NCBI GenBank assembly: GCA_949358305.1 | Contig: OX442317.1 | Span: 7,630,186-7,694,185, forward strand | Source: Strigamia acuminata | Taxonomy: Eukaryota > Arthropoda > Chilopoda > Geophilomorpha > Linotaeniidae | Direction: 5' to 3' | DNA: 64,000 nt | Shown here: piece by piece, positions 47,823 to 58,000 of the stretch | How positions within the stretch are numbered: position 1 is the stretch's first letter | Layout: each line of letters starts with the position of its first letter | Notes under the pieces: generated by a model | The model's input: only the letters and a program-made list of their open reading frames with translations | Told to the model about the DNA's origin: nothing | The model's database searches: none | Translations under genes and position numbers: made by a program

Positions 47823-48268
47823 ATTGTAATGTTTGTGTAAATGACATTTACAATATGCGAAGTTAGTTCTCCGAAGATCGAAGATGACCGACAACAGTCG
47901 AAAGCGGTTATAGTCATTTTAGCGACGCTCATTTTGGCGATTTTTGCCAAAAGCGAACATGTCATTTTAGTGACACAAAAACCTAGGTTTTAGCGACAAG
48001 CCGGCTCAAAAAAGTGGTTTTCATCAAAAAACCAGTAAGGTTAGGTTCGCGGGGGTCAAGGGGGGGCGCAGCCCCTCCCCCTTGTTAGCCCTTCTTAGGA
48101 ATTAAACTTAGGTTTTTGTGTCGCTAAAATGACATGTTCGCTAAAATGGTGTGTCGCTAAATTGAAATCGCTAAAATAAAATCGCTAAAATGATGTACAT
48201 CCGTCGAAAGGCCTTTGGAGTACTAACATCGATAGTATTGTAAATGTCATTTAAACAAACATTACAAT
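47823..48268. mobile_element. Near full-length foldback element (family V), 446 bp
   Basis: Outer arms ATTGTAATGTTTGTGTAAAT / ATTTAAACAAACATTACAAT extend about 55 bp. Inner arms are repeated (C)ATTTTAGCGA(C) / GTCGCTAAAATG units, about nine in all, so almost the whole element can fold on itself. The loop (about 48035-48090) contains AGGTTAGGTT and a G-run/C-run hairpin like that in 13142-13411. Non-coding. Confidence 0.85.
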
Positions 48269-48723
48269 TTTAAAAAAATGATAAGCATTTGAAATAGAAG
48301 TATTAATTAACAATTTATGTATTAAACATTTTTTTGAAGTGGCCTCGCACCCCTAGAAAAGCTATCTCGCACTGTTCTAACTTACAGCAACTTTAAGTCT
48401 GTGCTTAAACTGAAGGCTTTCATCTTTTACATACGCAAAAGTTTATTTTTCAATTTTCTTGATTTATTACTCAAGCATAAAAAACATTGAGAACATTTAA
48501 ATGCACCACTATCCACTTATCTAATGCAGTAATTTTTATTTTCTCCACAAGAATTGTTGTGACAGGTGTACGACGCACTTTCTTCGCTAAAATGAAAAAT
48601 GCAAAATAAGTCAAAAGGCCAATCGAAGTAAAAACGCAGAAAAGGTGAAGAAAAGTAATTCTCCGTTCCGCAAACCAAAAAAAAAAAAAAAAGAAAAAAG
48701 AATAAAAAAAAAAAAAAAAAACA
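48269..48723. other. Non-coding; A-rich tract before candidate promoter
   Basis: Ends in an approximately 45-bp A-rich run (48676-48721), interrupted by G, immediately upstream of the TATA box. Confidence 0.5.
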
Positions 48724-49141
48724 TATATAAAAGAGTCTCGCCAGTTTCCTCAATATTGTAGAGCAAGAGTTGCAACTTTTCTTTTTCCATCACGGTATTT
48801 ACAGACTCGCCAAGTTGCAAGTCATCCTGTGCTTTGCTTGGCTAGGGAGTAAACAAAAAAAAAATTCCCAGTGCTCATCATTCACTGTCCCACAGTTTCT
48901 TGTGAGTTAACACCTCGCGTGGGAACACGGGATCAAGATGGTTGTCCGAATCGGCGCGTCATCTTGCGATGTGTTTTTGGTGATTGTGTTTGGTGGCAGT
49001 TCGCTGTCACATTGGTCACGGTTTTGTGGCGCTGTATCTACACCATCCGTCACGCCGTGATGGATTGTACTATGAGTGACTTTACTGCGTCGACCCCAGT
49101 GACAACTTGTCCTGATTTCCTTTCTATCTCGGCTTGTCTTT
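48724..49141 (+). promoter_or_regulatory. Candidate TATA promoter and first exon
   Basis: TATATAAAAG at 48724-48733 would place a start near 48750-48760 (CCTCAATATTG). The following roughly 180 bases contain no ATG until AAGATGG at 48938, a good start context. It opens only a 40-codon frame (MVVRIGASSCDVFLVIVFGG...) with a hydrophobic N-terminus. Base composition rises sharply to about half GC over 48890-49160, unlike the flanks. A possible donor, CTTTGTGAGG, lies at about 49141. I read this as a plausible 5' exon of a plus-strand transcript; coding content is uncertain and no family is recognised. Confidence 0.28.
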
Positions 49142-49524
49142 GTGAGGATAATCAATTATGACCAGTGTCTGTGGAGTATGTTGCTGGTTGGTTATTTGTC
49201 ATTGACAGCATATGATTATATTGATCTGATTTCCAACGTCCTTTTTATTTCTCCTTGGCCAATCCGAGCGAGGCCCTGAATGGATGGGTGATAGTAAAGT
49301 TCTCGTGGATTATGCTGACTGACTGAAATAGATTGGTTAAGGGTGTGAGCATGAGCGAGTTCAAGAATATTCTTTTTTCTTTGCCTTCTTTTAAGTGTGT
49401 CAATTTTTCTTTATCTAAAACACATTTCCTGTGGTTTTATGGGATTTAGAGAAAAGTATTATGATTTTTAAAGTGTAAAAAAACCCATAAATCAGTTTTG
49501 CGACTCAAATTATCAGAACTGGCA
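49142..49524. other. Non-coding, nothing recognised
   Basis: T-rich DNA with no repeat or exon signal seen. Confidence 0.45.
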
Positions 49525-49738
49525 CTTTAGTGTTTCTGTAAGCAGCAAAAACAAGACGAAAAACAAGTTTGAATACGTGCGAGATTATTTCGATTTTGTG
49601 TCGGTTTATAATTACATAGTTTAGTTTTTGGGTTTTAGAAGTAAAAGGCAATTAAAATCCCTTCATTTTCACTTGTTTCAAACACCATTATGCATTTACT
49701 CACGTTGTTTGGTGGATGCTTCACTTGCAAGCATTATA
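49525..49738. repeat. Dispersed repeat family F, rearranged copy
   Basis: The left part (TTTAGTGTTTCTGTAAGCAG) matches 41957 directly. The right part (TTTACTCACGTTGTTTGGTG then GATGCTTCACTTGCAAGCAT) is the reverse complement of 42126-42174. Confidence 0.6.
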
Positions 49739-49798
49739 AAAAATAAAATTTTGAATTTTGTATTTATTGCGCGCAAAACGGAATGCGTAGTATAAATA

Positions 49799-49914
49799 CA
49801 GTCGAACTTCGCTATAACAAATACTCGGTTGGTTGGCCGTAGAACAGTGTTAAAAAATTTGGATATATTGAACTTTCGTTATAACGAACCGATTTTTCGG
49901 GTCCCTTGCGACTG
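49799..49914. mobile_element. pogo-like (Tc1/mariner superfamily) fragment P1
   Basis: CAGTCGAACTTCGCTATAAC after a TA, and an inverted GTTATAACGAACCG...GGGTCCCTTGCGACTG end. Relative to the 55.6-kb copy the right end lacks about 18 bases. CAGTCGAA ends, the TTATAACGAA subterminal motif and TA insertion are typical of pogo-type non-autonomous elements. Confidence 0.7.
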
Positions 49915-50983
49915 TTTCGTGAATGTAAACATCAAAATAGTTTGTTTTTCCATCTTTCGCTTAATCAACATCGAGCAAACAACACGATTTGTTTAAATAA
50001 ACATTAAAAAAATCTTAATATCAACAGTTTCTGTTTCGATGTTGTTTAATAAATAATTATATGTCTAAAAAAAATTTATTACAGAATCAATATGAAATTA
50101 CTTTTAAAATATTTTATTTGAATTGCAAATTCACTATAGAAGAAAGCTGAAATACATCTCGATCAAACAGAAGTAATGGATCAAAGAGATAGATATTTAA
50201 ATATAATTTAAGCATCTTTAAATTTTTGTGCACCGACAATAATATTATTTGTCGATTACGTAGATAGAAGTTTGCTTTTCCCCCATCCGCTTCAAGACAT
50301 GATAAAATAAAAGAGGGAAAACATATTAGTATTTCTGCTATGAATGTAAAGTCTAATGATGTGTTTATACATCAAAGTGCACGCACGCAGAATCCACTAA
50401 AAAAACATTTATTTTCAACTTTTCTTCCGAACAAAGACATCACACATAAGTAAATCTACCCAATTTCAACGCAAACAAACCAGTTGTTTTGTATTTGCTA
50501 CAAAGAAGCAAAAAAAATTCCCAATAATTTGTTTACCACGACTGATAATTGAGTGGTTTTTATGAATCTGCAAGACTGTTCCATGCACGGCTTGTGTGCG
50601 TAAATAACTTGAAAAATTCATAAAGGCCCAAATGAGGAAGCTGTCCCTTGTGTTTTTACTGCTAAGTGTACTAAAGGCTTAATATTTCCAACAGAATTCT
50701 GGGCACTCAGCTATGATATGAAACCAATTTCAGTAATTAGAACATCTTGCACGCTCCTCTGTGGTAATGTGCAGATTTCACATCCGCTGAGGCAGTGTAA
50801 AATAAAAGTGGAAATAGTTTTCTTTACGCCACAATCCTCAGCCTTTTAAATTGGACGGTTAAATTTAATTTTAACCTCAATAATATATTCTCACAAGGCA
50901 GAGCACAAAGCCAAGAGAAATTAGAAAAAAAAATTTAATACACTTGCCGTTTCTCGAGTCACCAAACACCCAAAGTTTGGTCA
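49915..50983. other. Non-coding, nothing recognised
   Basis: AT-rich with no open frame of note. Confidence 0.5.
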
Positions 50984-51209
50984 CCCCATGTGCTTCAAAA
51001 ATATATTTCGCAATATACAGTCGAAACTCTTTATAACGAATCGCAAGGGACCCGAAAAATCGATTCGTTATAACGAGAATTCGTTAAATCAATATTTTTT
51101 AACATGGTGAAAAAATGCAATTGAAAATGCATTTATATTGGAATTGCACTTCAAAATATATTTCAATACATGGCAATATAATTTCAATGTATTTTTGAAC
51201 CGTATGGGG
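50984..51209. mobile_element. Family D TIR element with pogo-like fragment inside
   Basis: Left CCCCATGTGCTTCAAAAATA and right TGTATTTTTGAACCGTATGG form the inverted ends. A pogo-like piece at 51018-51107 starts at TA + CAGTCGAAACTCTTTATAAC and is cut off after ATGGTG, where family D sequence resumes. Confidence 0.75.
51018..51107. mobile_element. pogo-like fragment P2 nested in family D
   Basis: CAGTCGAAACTCTTTATAAC, GAATCGCAAGGGACCCGAAA and CGTTATAACGAGAATTCG match the left half of the 55.6-kb element. The right half is absent. Confidence 0.7.
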
Positions 51210-51834
51210 AGTTTCAAACGGCAACTTTTGTATTTAAAATGAGCAAAAGGGGTCTGAAGAGGTCTAGTAAAGCGTCTGAGCTGAGTAAAACGACGAAGCG
51301 TGATTGTTTTTGCGGCAATGCAATTGAAAACAAAATAAACTTTGGAGATTTTGGAGAACATGCTGTTGCTAGGCATCTAGCCAATCGCGACTTAACTCCA
51401 ATTTGAGGTCGGGGAGGTTATCTTCAATGAAAGAGCTATGGTAAATTCTAAAATAATTCTTTTCTTGCTACAATATGCCCTGACATTAATGCTGCTTCAA
51501 ACATTTTGCTATCATCATTCATCAAATAATGGCTACGACTGTCAGCTTGAAAACTAAAAAATAAAAAATAAAAAGTAAAAAATAAAACAAGAAACATCCA
51601 TTTATCATAAATCCAAAACAAAATGCACCAAAAATGAATGTTCGAAACGTGCGAAAAACCAAACGCAAACTCCAGCCCCTTAGAGAGTTCTGTTTGTGAC
51701 AAAATGTCTCCTGTTAACACCAGGCAGCAGTTGATGTTGCTGCGTGGTGCGTGCGTATTGACTCCACATGTTATTACTAGCAGCATCTGGCGAGGATTTT
51801 TTGAATATTGCAAAGACACATTTCTCAGTGTTAA
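51210..51834. other. Non-coding, nothing firm
   Basis: The minus-strand frame at 51448-51867 reads hydrophobic, low-complexity sequence and then ADSRSHYLMNDDSKMFEAAL before a stop. An AG (TTTTCAAG) precedes that part, but the evidence is too thin to call an exon. Confidence 0.4.
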
Positions 51835-51858
51835 TAAATAAATAAATAAATAAATAAA
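51835..51858. repeat. (AAAT)n microsatellite
   Basis: Five to six AATA/AAAT units in a row. Confidence 0.9.
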
Positions 51859-54474
51859 ATGTGCCAATAACCTACAGCGTACGCACCAGGCTGAATTTTA
51901 CATCTGGATGATGTGTTCTTTTTAGATTTTACAACCGTTCCAAATTTCCAAGTAACATTACCCCCTTTCTTCTTTTTTTAAATAAAAATATCAAGTTTAA
52001 AATTCCAAATTTGAACAGCTAATAGAAAAATTCATTTTGACAACAAAACGTTGAGCTAAGGATAACATGGACACGTATCCACACGTTCAGAGGATTTTGC
52101 TACCGATGGCACTTTTAATTCTCGTAATTAAATTAAAGTAATCGTTGATGAAAAAACTGATTAAAATTTTGTGTAATTACTAAATTTGCTGATTTTCTAG
52201 ATCCACAAAATCCTTTTTTGGTTGAGAACAAGTTTATTGTAATTTCTGGAGGTAGCAAATACAATTTCAAGGGGACAAAGAGTAAAATTTGACAATTCAT
52301 GACTATTACAGCACTTCCAGGTCACGCGTCATCCAATATCACACAAAAACATCTCCTGTTTGTCGGTTTCACTGCATAACACCGCGTCGTCCCACTCGAT
52401 CTCGTACGCTTCTTCTACAAACTCCAGTTTTCACAGGCACCATATAATATATAGCCGCACTGCACTCTGGGATAACAACAAGTAACAAACATGCTTAATT
52501 GGCAAGCAATGGCGCAAACACACCACGGTGATGACAATGTTTCAGCATGTTTTGACTCAACCAAAGATGCAAATGCATTCAACATTCAACGACTGACTCA
52601 ACAAAATAAATCACCGTGTTTACTAGCCAGCACCATAAGGAGAATTTCGCCTCTTGAATCAAAGAAGTGGAACGCGCCTTGACTTTGATGAATGCTACTA
52701 AACGACACCGAAGACAAGCACGCCGCTACAAGAATTTCTCCCAAACTAAAGTGAACGAAAATTTAAACCGAGAGAGACCGCAAGTCCAATACATCCAAGC
52801 TAAATTATCATCCTATAATTGTCAAAAGATTAGACACATTTCACGGAGTGCTCATTGCCAGATACGAGACTGCAAACAAAAGAGCACGAGGAACCACATC
52901 AAGCGACTATTGATCCGCAGTGTTGCCGTATGATGGCGTGTACACCTAGAAGAGACCGAAAGAAGCACAGTCGCCTTAATTACAACCAATCATGTGCAAG
53001 CTATAGCAGATATACAAACATAAGAGCAAGTTGATCTAGTAGATTATTCATTGCTAACAGAGATGAAGCTAACATCTACCAACAACAACTCATCTTTATT
53101 ACATATTGCAGATATAAATAGTTGATGAGTCCAGGCCAAAAGAAGTGCTCTTAACATCCAAGTGCTGAATATTCAACGCAAAATCAACATTGTCAATGCA
53201 AAATAAAGACAAACTCAAGGTGCTTCACATATAAACTATAATAACCATATCATATCGGGCCGCCTTTGGACAAACACCGAGCGACCTCGCAACCCTCTTA
53301 TCACTGCCTACCGATAGTATCAAGGGCCTGATTCTGCCATTCCATTAGATACAGGGCAAAAGGGAAAGGCGAGGGGCGGGTGGAGGAGTGGGTGAATTCG
53401 AGTGTTGCTATTGGGAGCAGGTGCAGCTTTCACAGAAATGCAATGGTCATTGTCTGGACAATACAAAGGCCAAAGGCCCAGTTCATTGACGCACAGATTA
53501 CATTTAGTTTTATTTGGATTTCTATACACCGCTACTACGTGAAATTGCATACTGCAAGCTTTGCTTGGAGCTGACGTTTAGTTGCCAATCAATAACCAAT
53601 GTATACATTTCCGGTGTGTGAAAAGAGGAAAAAATGTCAGGTAATTTAGATTTCGTTCGTTTGAACCGCGCGTTTTTCTATTTTTTAAACCGTTTTCACG
53701 ACTTTTCATTTATTTATTCAAAGGAAAAGACGAACTCGGCAGTTTGCAACACATCTATCTCGATATAGGTCTATAAAGGGCAAATGAGGGACCTGCAAGA
53801 CTGCTTTGCATTCCAATATCTGCCCGTTTGCCAAATATTGCGCAACAAGGTGCTGAGTTAGTCGTTTCCGAGGAGAAGAAAAATATGCTTATTAAACTTT
53901 TGTTTTTCATTTGTGTCCAGACTTTAGACCTTCAGCTTGACTCGATTCAATTTGATACCAGGGTCATATATAAAATTCTTTAAAGGTTTCTTACACGGAA
54001 GACGGGCAAAAAAATCCATATGTGAAAAAGAAAAAGAAAAAAAAAAAAACTTGCGAAGAATAGCGTTGATATCATATATTGTGTCCGCAGTTTGATCCAT
54101 TTAGGAAGAGAAGGAGGAAGAGGAGTCTCCTGTCCTGAGGTTAGAGGTCCTTCAATTCCAAGGCTCCAACTAGCATTAGTCCCTGAAACCGGATTCGATT
54201 GCTTTTCCTATTATTAGCTGCAGGCCATGTATAAGAAGTGCAGTTTCATTTCTCCCGTTGCCTTGGTGATCATTTTCTAATACAAAGACCCCTGATTAAG
54301 AGTGTATTGAGAAAAACAAATTGTGCGATCGAAACTTATCTTAAAAACAGCGGATGTAGTCGGAGGATGCAAGAAAAGCACACCTTGCTGGTTACATTTA
54401 CAAAACGTACTACATTTTTAAAGGCTTTTATTTAACTTGACTTGAACGTTTGTGTGTGTGTGTAGTTCAACGTC
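51859..54474. other. Non-coding, nothing firm
   Basis: Contains open frames at 52491-52682 and 52667-52933 plus and 53320-53574 on both strands, without domains. A purine-rich 35-bp segment (GAAGAGAAGGAGGAAGAGGA...) at about 54102-54136 lies between ATTTAG and GTTAGA and could be a microexon only by a generous reading. A GT run lies at about 54448-54464. Confidence 0.4.
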
Positions 54475-54488
54475 CGGTCACGTGACCG
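54475..54488. promoter_or_regulatory. 14-bp palindrome with CACGTG E-box
   Basis: CGGTCACGTGACCG is a perfect palindrome. Its GTCACGTGAC core is the preferred site of MiT/TFE-type and related bHLH-Zip factors. Binding is inference from the motif alone. Confidence 0.35.
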
Positions 54489-54511
54489 TAAAGTAACTTT
54501 TTAGAACCGCA

Positions 54512-54527
54512 GCGCCACCTGGCGGAA
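54512..54527 (-). promoter_or_regulatory. CTCF-like core motif
   Basis: GCGCCACCTGGCGGAA on the plus strand reads AGGTGGCGC on the minus strand, matching the insect CTCF core. It lies 24 bp from the CACGTG palindrome. Confidence 0.35.
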
Positions 54528-55636
54528 CCCGTGTCCTTTAATGGATGCCAAAATGTTCGCCGATACGAATTTTGATGTTTTCGATACTAAAAAAGATTCT
54601 AAAAATTCTGAAACCAGGCTCAAACTGGTTAAAACAAAAATTCCTATCTGTCCATATATTTTGTTTTTTAATATTATTTAGAAAAAGTACTTTGTTGAAG
54701 GCTTTTTGGCACGATCATGGCAATCACGAAACAATCTGCGGTAGTAGCGCACTCTGGCGGCGATTTGAACACCAATATAAAAGCCTTTTTCAAAAACTTG
54801 GTTTTTTATATTTACTTGTTATTCTTGTGCAGAACAATACAAAGAAGTGATTAAGTCCCTTTTCTAGGAATTAACATAAATGGGTCACGGGGTAAAATTA
54901 CACCTGCGCCACAGTGGTCAAACTTGTAAACTAAACTAGTCCTTTTGGGAACCGTCAGTTTCCACAAATTGCTCTGAACAAATATTGATTGGGTGAGATT
55001 TATCAAGGATTCACGTTTTAAAGAATCAAACGACGTACTGTCGCTGTGCACCAAATGTGTGGAGACTATTACTGGAACTCAAATAATTACAGTTTAGTGT
55101 GGTAAGGTCTAATTCAAGATCGTGTTGCTCAACTGCACACGAGTAGGAGTCCCAAGAAGCCTTTTTATCTCGGTAGACACACACATCATCATCACTATCA
55201 TCTGTCTTCTTTATTTCCGCACCTAAGCTTATGTTTGCTTACACGACATGAGACATTACTCCACGACTAACTGCAGTTTTTCATATGATAAAAAAGGCGC
55301 CTGTTTCATCCACAATAAAATCAATTGTGACATTATCACATTCATAACCAAAATAAAAAAAATAACAGAAATAAAAGATTTACAAACACTACTTATTTAA
55401 ATGTGCAAGCATCGTATAAATATTGGGAATTCGATTTTTCGACCTGTTTCATCTTATCTGCTATTAAAGATGCCGTGACCCTTGTAGGTTGTCGTTTCTA
55501 GCACTTTAAGTACGTTTCCATTTCGCACAAGCTACATATTACAACGTAGTCGTAATACAAAGTTTGCGATAGTTACTTTTCCCTTATACTCAGTTTTAGG
55601 TTACGGTATATGTTTAACGGAAAAGGGGAACGTCTA
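54528..55636. other. Non-coding, nothing firm
   Basis: The 101-codon plus frame at 54545-54850 has no recognisable domain. Confidence 0.45.
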
Positions 55637-55807
55637 CAGTCGAAAATCTTTATAACGAATCGCAAAGGACCCAAAAAAATCGGTTCGTAATAACGAATTT
55701 TTTTTAAAATGGTGTTCTATGGCCAACTAAACAAATAGAGCATTTTTACCTATTCACTATAACAAATAATTCGTTACATCGCGATTCGTTATAAAATGGT
55801 TCGACGG
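55637..55807. mobile_element. pogo-like MITE P3, complete, 171 bp
   Basis: Left CAGTCGAAAATCTTTATAAC then GAATCGC. Right, in reverse complement, CCGTCGAACCATTTTATAAC then GAATCGCG. TA flanks both ends (55635-55636, 55808-55809). Inner GGTTCGTAATAACGAA and GTTCTATGGCCAACTAAAC match P1 in the opposite orientation. Non-coding. Confidence 0.85.
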
Positions 55808-56022
55808 TACTATATTGCGCATCCCATTCTGCGCAGATGATTTCCGAATTCCAGTCGAACAATAAACTCCTTAACAAAACAAATTTACAACATGGTACCA
55901 AAATGTTGTTGCTTTATTTCCTTTGTGTGCAACAATCTTGGCAATCGCCTTGTTAAATGCACGTGCAGAATGTGATATGCAGTTTGAATTTAGCATTAAG
56001 ATACCGGGAACAAAAACTATAG
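55808..56022. mobile_element. Family Q element, left-truncated copy
   Basis: TATTGCGCATCCCATTCTGC then GCAGATGATT, and the right end TTTAGCATTAAGATACCGGG...ACTATAG, match 17507-17790. The left tip is missing exactly where the pogo-like element ends, so that insertion and a deletion probably removed it. Confidence 0.75.
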
Positions 56023-57580
56023 TTTGATGTTAAGATTGAATAAAGGCATGCAGAATCTTCAATAGCGAAAAAAGTAATTTGTTTGATGTACCATACTCAC
56101 TAACATATTGAATAAACTTGCATTTTTTGACAAAGATGTCAGAGATCACGTGATTAGAATTGTGCCACGACCTCCTGTGACAATTTCAAACATCAACTTG
56201 ACAAATCTCATAACACTTGCATCAAACACTTTCCCATTACTGTTTTAAAACTCCGAAACTTCGGATGAGATCCAAAACCTCGATGAGAACAGAAATAATG
56301 CCATTTGCAAATCTTGGTCAAAAACAGTGTAAAACTACCAGATTGGCTGTCGGTTTTCCACAACAAGTACATCAAGGATTTAAGAGAAAAGTACCTGTCC
56401 AGAACTCTATAATGATTAACACCTACAAATTCCATCCATAATGGAATTCCCAATTTCGACCTCACCACACAACATTTAAACAAAAAAAGAAAGAAAGAAA
56501 AAAAAGAAAGAAAAAAAAACATTCTTTGTAAAGAATGCAGGGAACGAAGGAAATAACAGAACTAATGAACAAATTCAAAGCACTAACATAAAAACATATT
56601 ACATCTGGTCATAAGAAGAAGCTGTTGAGCAACGAGAGCAAATAAAAATGTCAAACTAAACAAAATAAAGTCCAGCAGCTAACATTTCCTTTTACACCTA
56701 CCAGCGAAGCCAAACCACTTCAACATGCAACAACCTGCACGAAGCAATCTTTTCTTTGCCCCCTTTTATAGCACGAGTAAATGAAACTTCACCTCAGAAT
56801 TACACATTAGCCCTTTTCAAAGTGTGCTGTGCAGGTAAGCTAACTACATTCAAATCCAAATCCCTCCTACTACACAAACTTCTTCAGACGATATAACAAA
56901 AAAGATAGGCCACTTACATTCCAATTAAATTCTTCTGCCCTCAGATTGTCTATTACCAAATTCCTCATTTGTCATCACAACAACTTAATTGGAAAACTTT
57001 TTCCCGCGCTAAAACCGCAGAAATAAAGTTTTTTAAAAGAAAAAATAATAATACCGTACGAAATTAACTACTATCTCCCGGAGCAACTTGCTTACAACGA
57101 AATTAAATATTAAAAAAATAAATTTCATTTTTATTTTTTAATCTGCGCATTTATTTGTATCTGAAGATAAGAGACAATGTAATGTGCCCTCGAGCATTCT
57201 GTTAATTGAAACCTAATTCAAAATAAAGCAAGCTAATGTCATTAAAAGCAGCTCATCCTGAGGCCAGTGATGATTAAAATCAGGTAAGAGATCTTTACAA
57301 AGAACATGTTTAATAATTAATTTACCAGCCAAAGGAAATGGGGAAAAAAACTAGAGCTGCCCTTAGAAATAGAAAACATTTAAATTAGATTTTCTTGTTC
57401 CTGCGCAGTCTGAAAAATAAAGGTGTAAGAGTAAACAAGGCATCAAAACTTAATCATACATTCTTCAGGTGCAGAAATACACTTTAGCGGTATGAAATCT
57501 GAATATTGTTATTATTAGTACGAATTATTGAACCTTTTCGGTTTAAAATACACAATTTTGGTTCATTGTTATTAGAAAAA
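56023..57580. other. Non-coding, nothing firm
   Basis: A purine run (A/G) at 56481-56520. The frames at 56208-56522 on both strands lack domains. Confidence 0.45.
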
Positions 57581-58000
57581 TCAAATTTTTGGAGTTAAAT
57601 TGAAATTTTTGGAGTTAAATCCGAATTTTTGGAGTTAAATCTGAATTTTTAGAGTTAAATCCGAATTTTTGGAGTTAAATCCGAATTTTTGGAGTTAAAT
57701 TCGAATTTTTGGAGTTAAATCTGAATTTTTGGAGTTAAATTCGAATTTTTGGAGTTAAATCCGAATTTTTGAAGTTAAATTCGAATTTTTGGAGTTAAAT
57801 CCGAATTTTTGGAGTTAAATCCGAATTTTTGGAGTTAAATCCGAATTTTTGGAGTTAAATCCGAATTTTTGAAATTAAATCCGAATTTTTGGAGTTAAAT
57901 CCAAATTTTTAGAGTTAAATCCAAATTTTTGGAGTTAAATCCAAATTTTCGCAGTTAAATCCGAATTTTCGCTGCTAAATCCGAATTTTCGCAGTTAAAT
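57581..58000. repeat. Minisatellite: 21 units of exactly 20 bp
   Basis: The consensus unit is CCGAATTTTTGGAGTTAAAT. All 21 units are exactly 20 bp with only substitutions (CC/TC/TT/CT at the start, GGAG/GAAG/AGAG, and CGCAG in the last few). The last units share TTTTCGCAG, a local sub-variant. Unit length is not a multiple of three and stops are frequent, so it is non-coding. Confidence 0.97.

Noticed and set aside
51448-51867. 139-codon minus-strand frame as a membrane protein
   Set aside because: Hydrophobicity comes from T-rich codons. It crosses a microsatellite and has no homology I can name.
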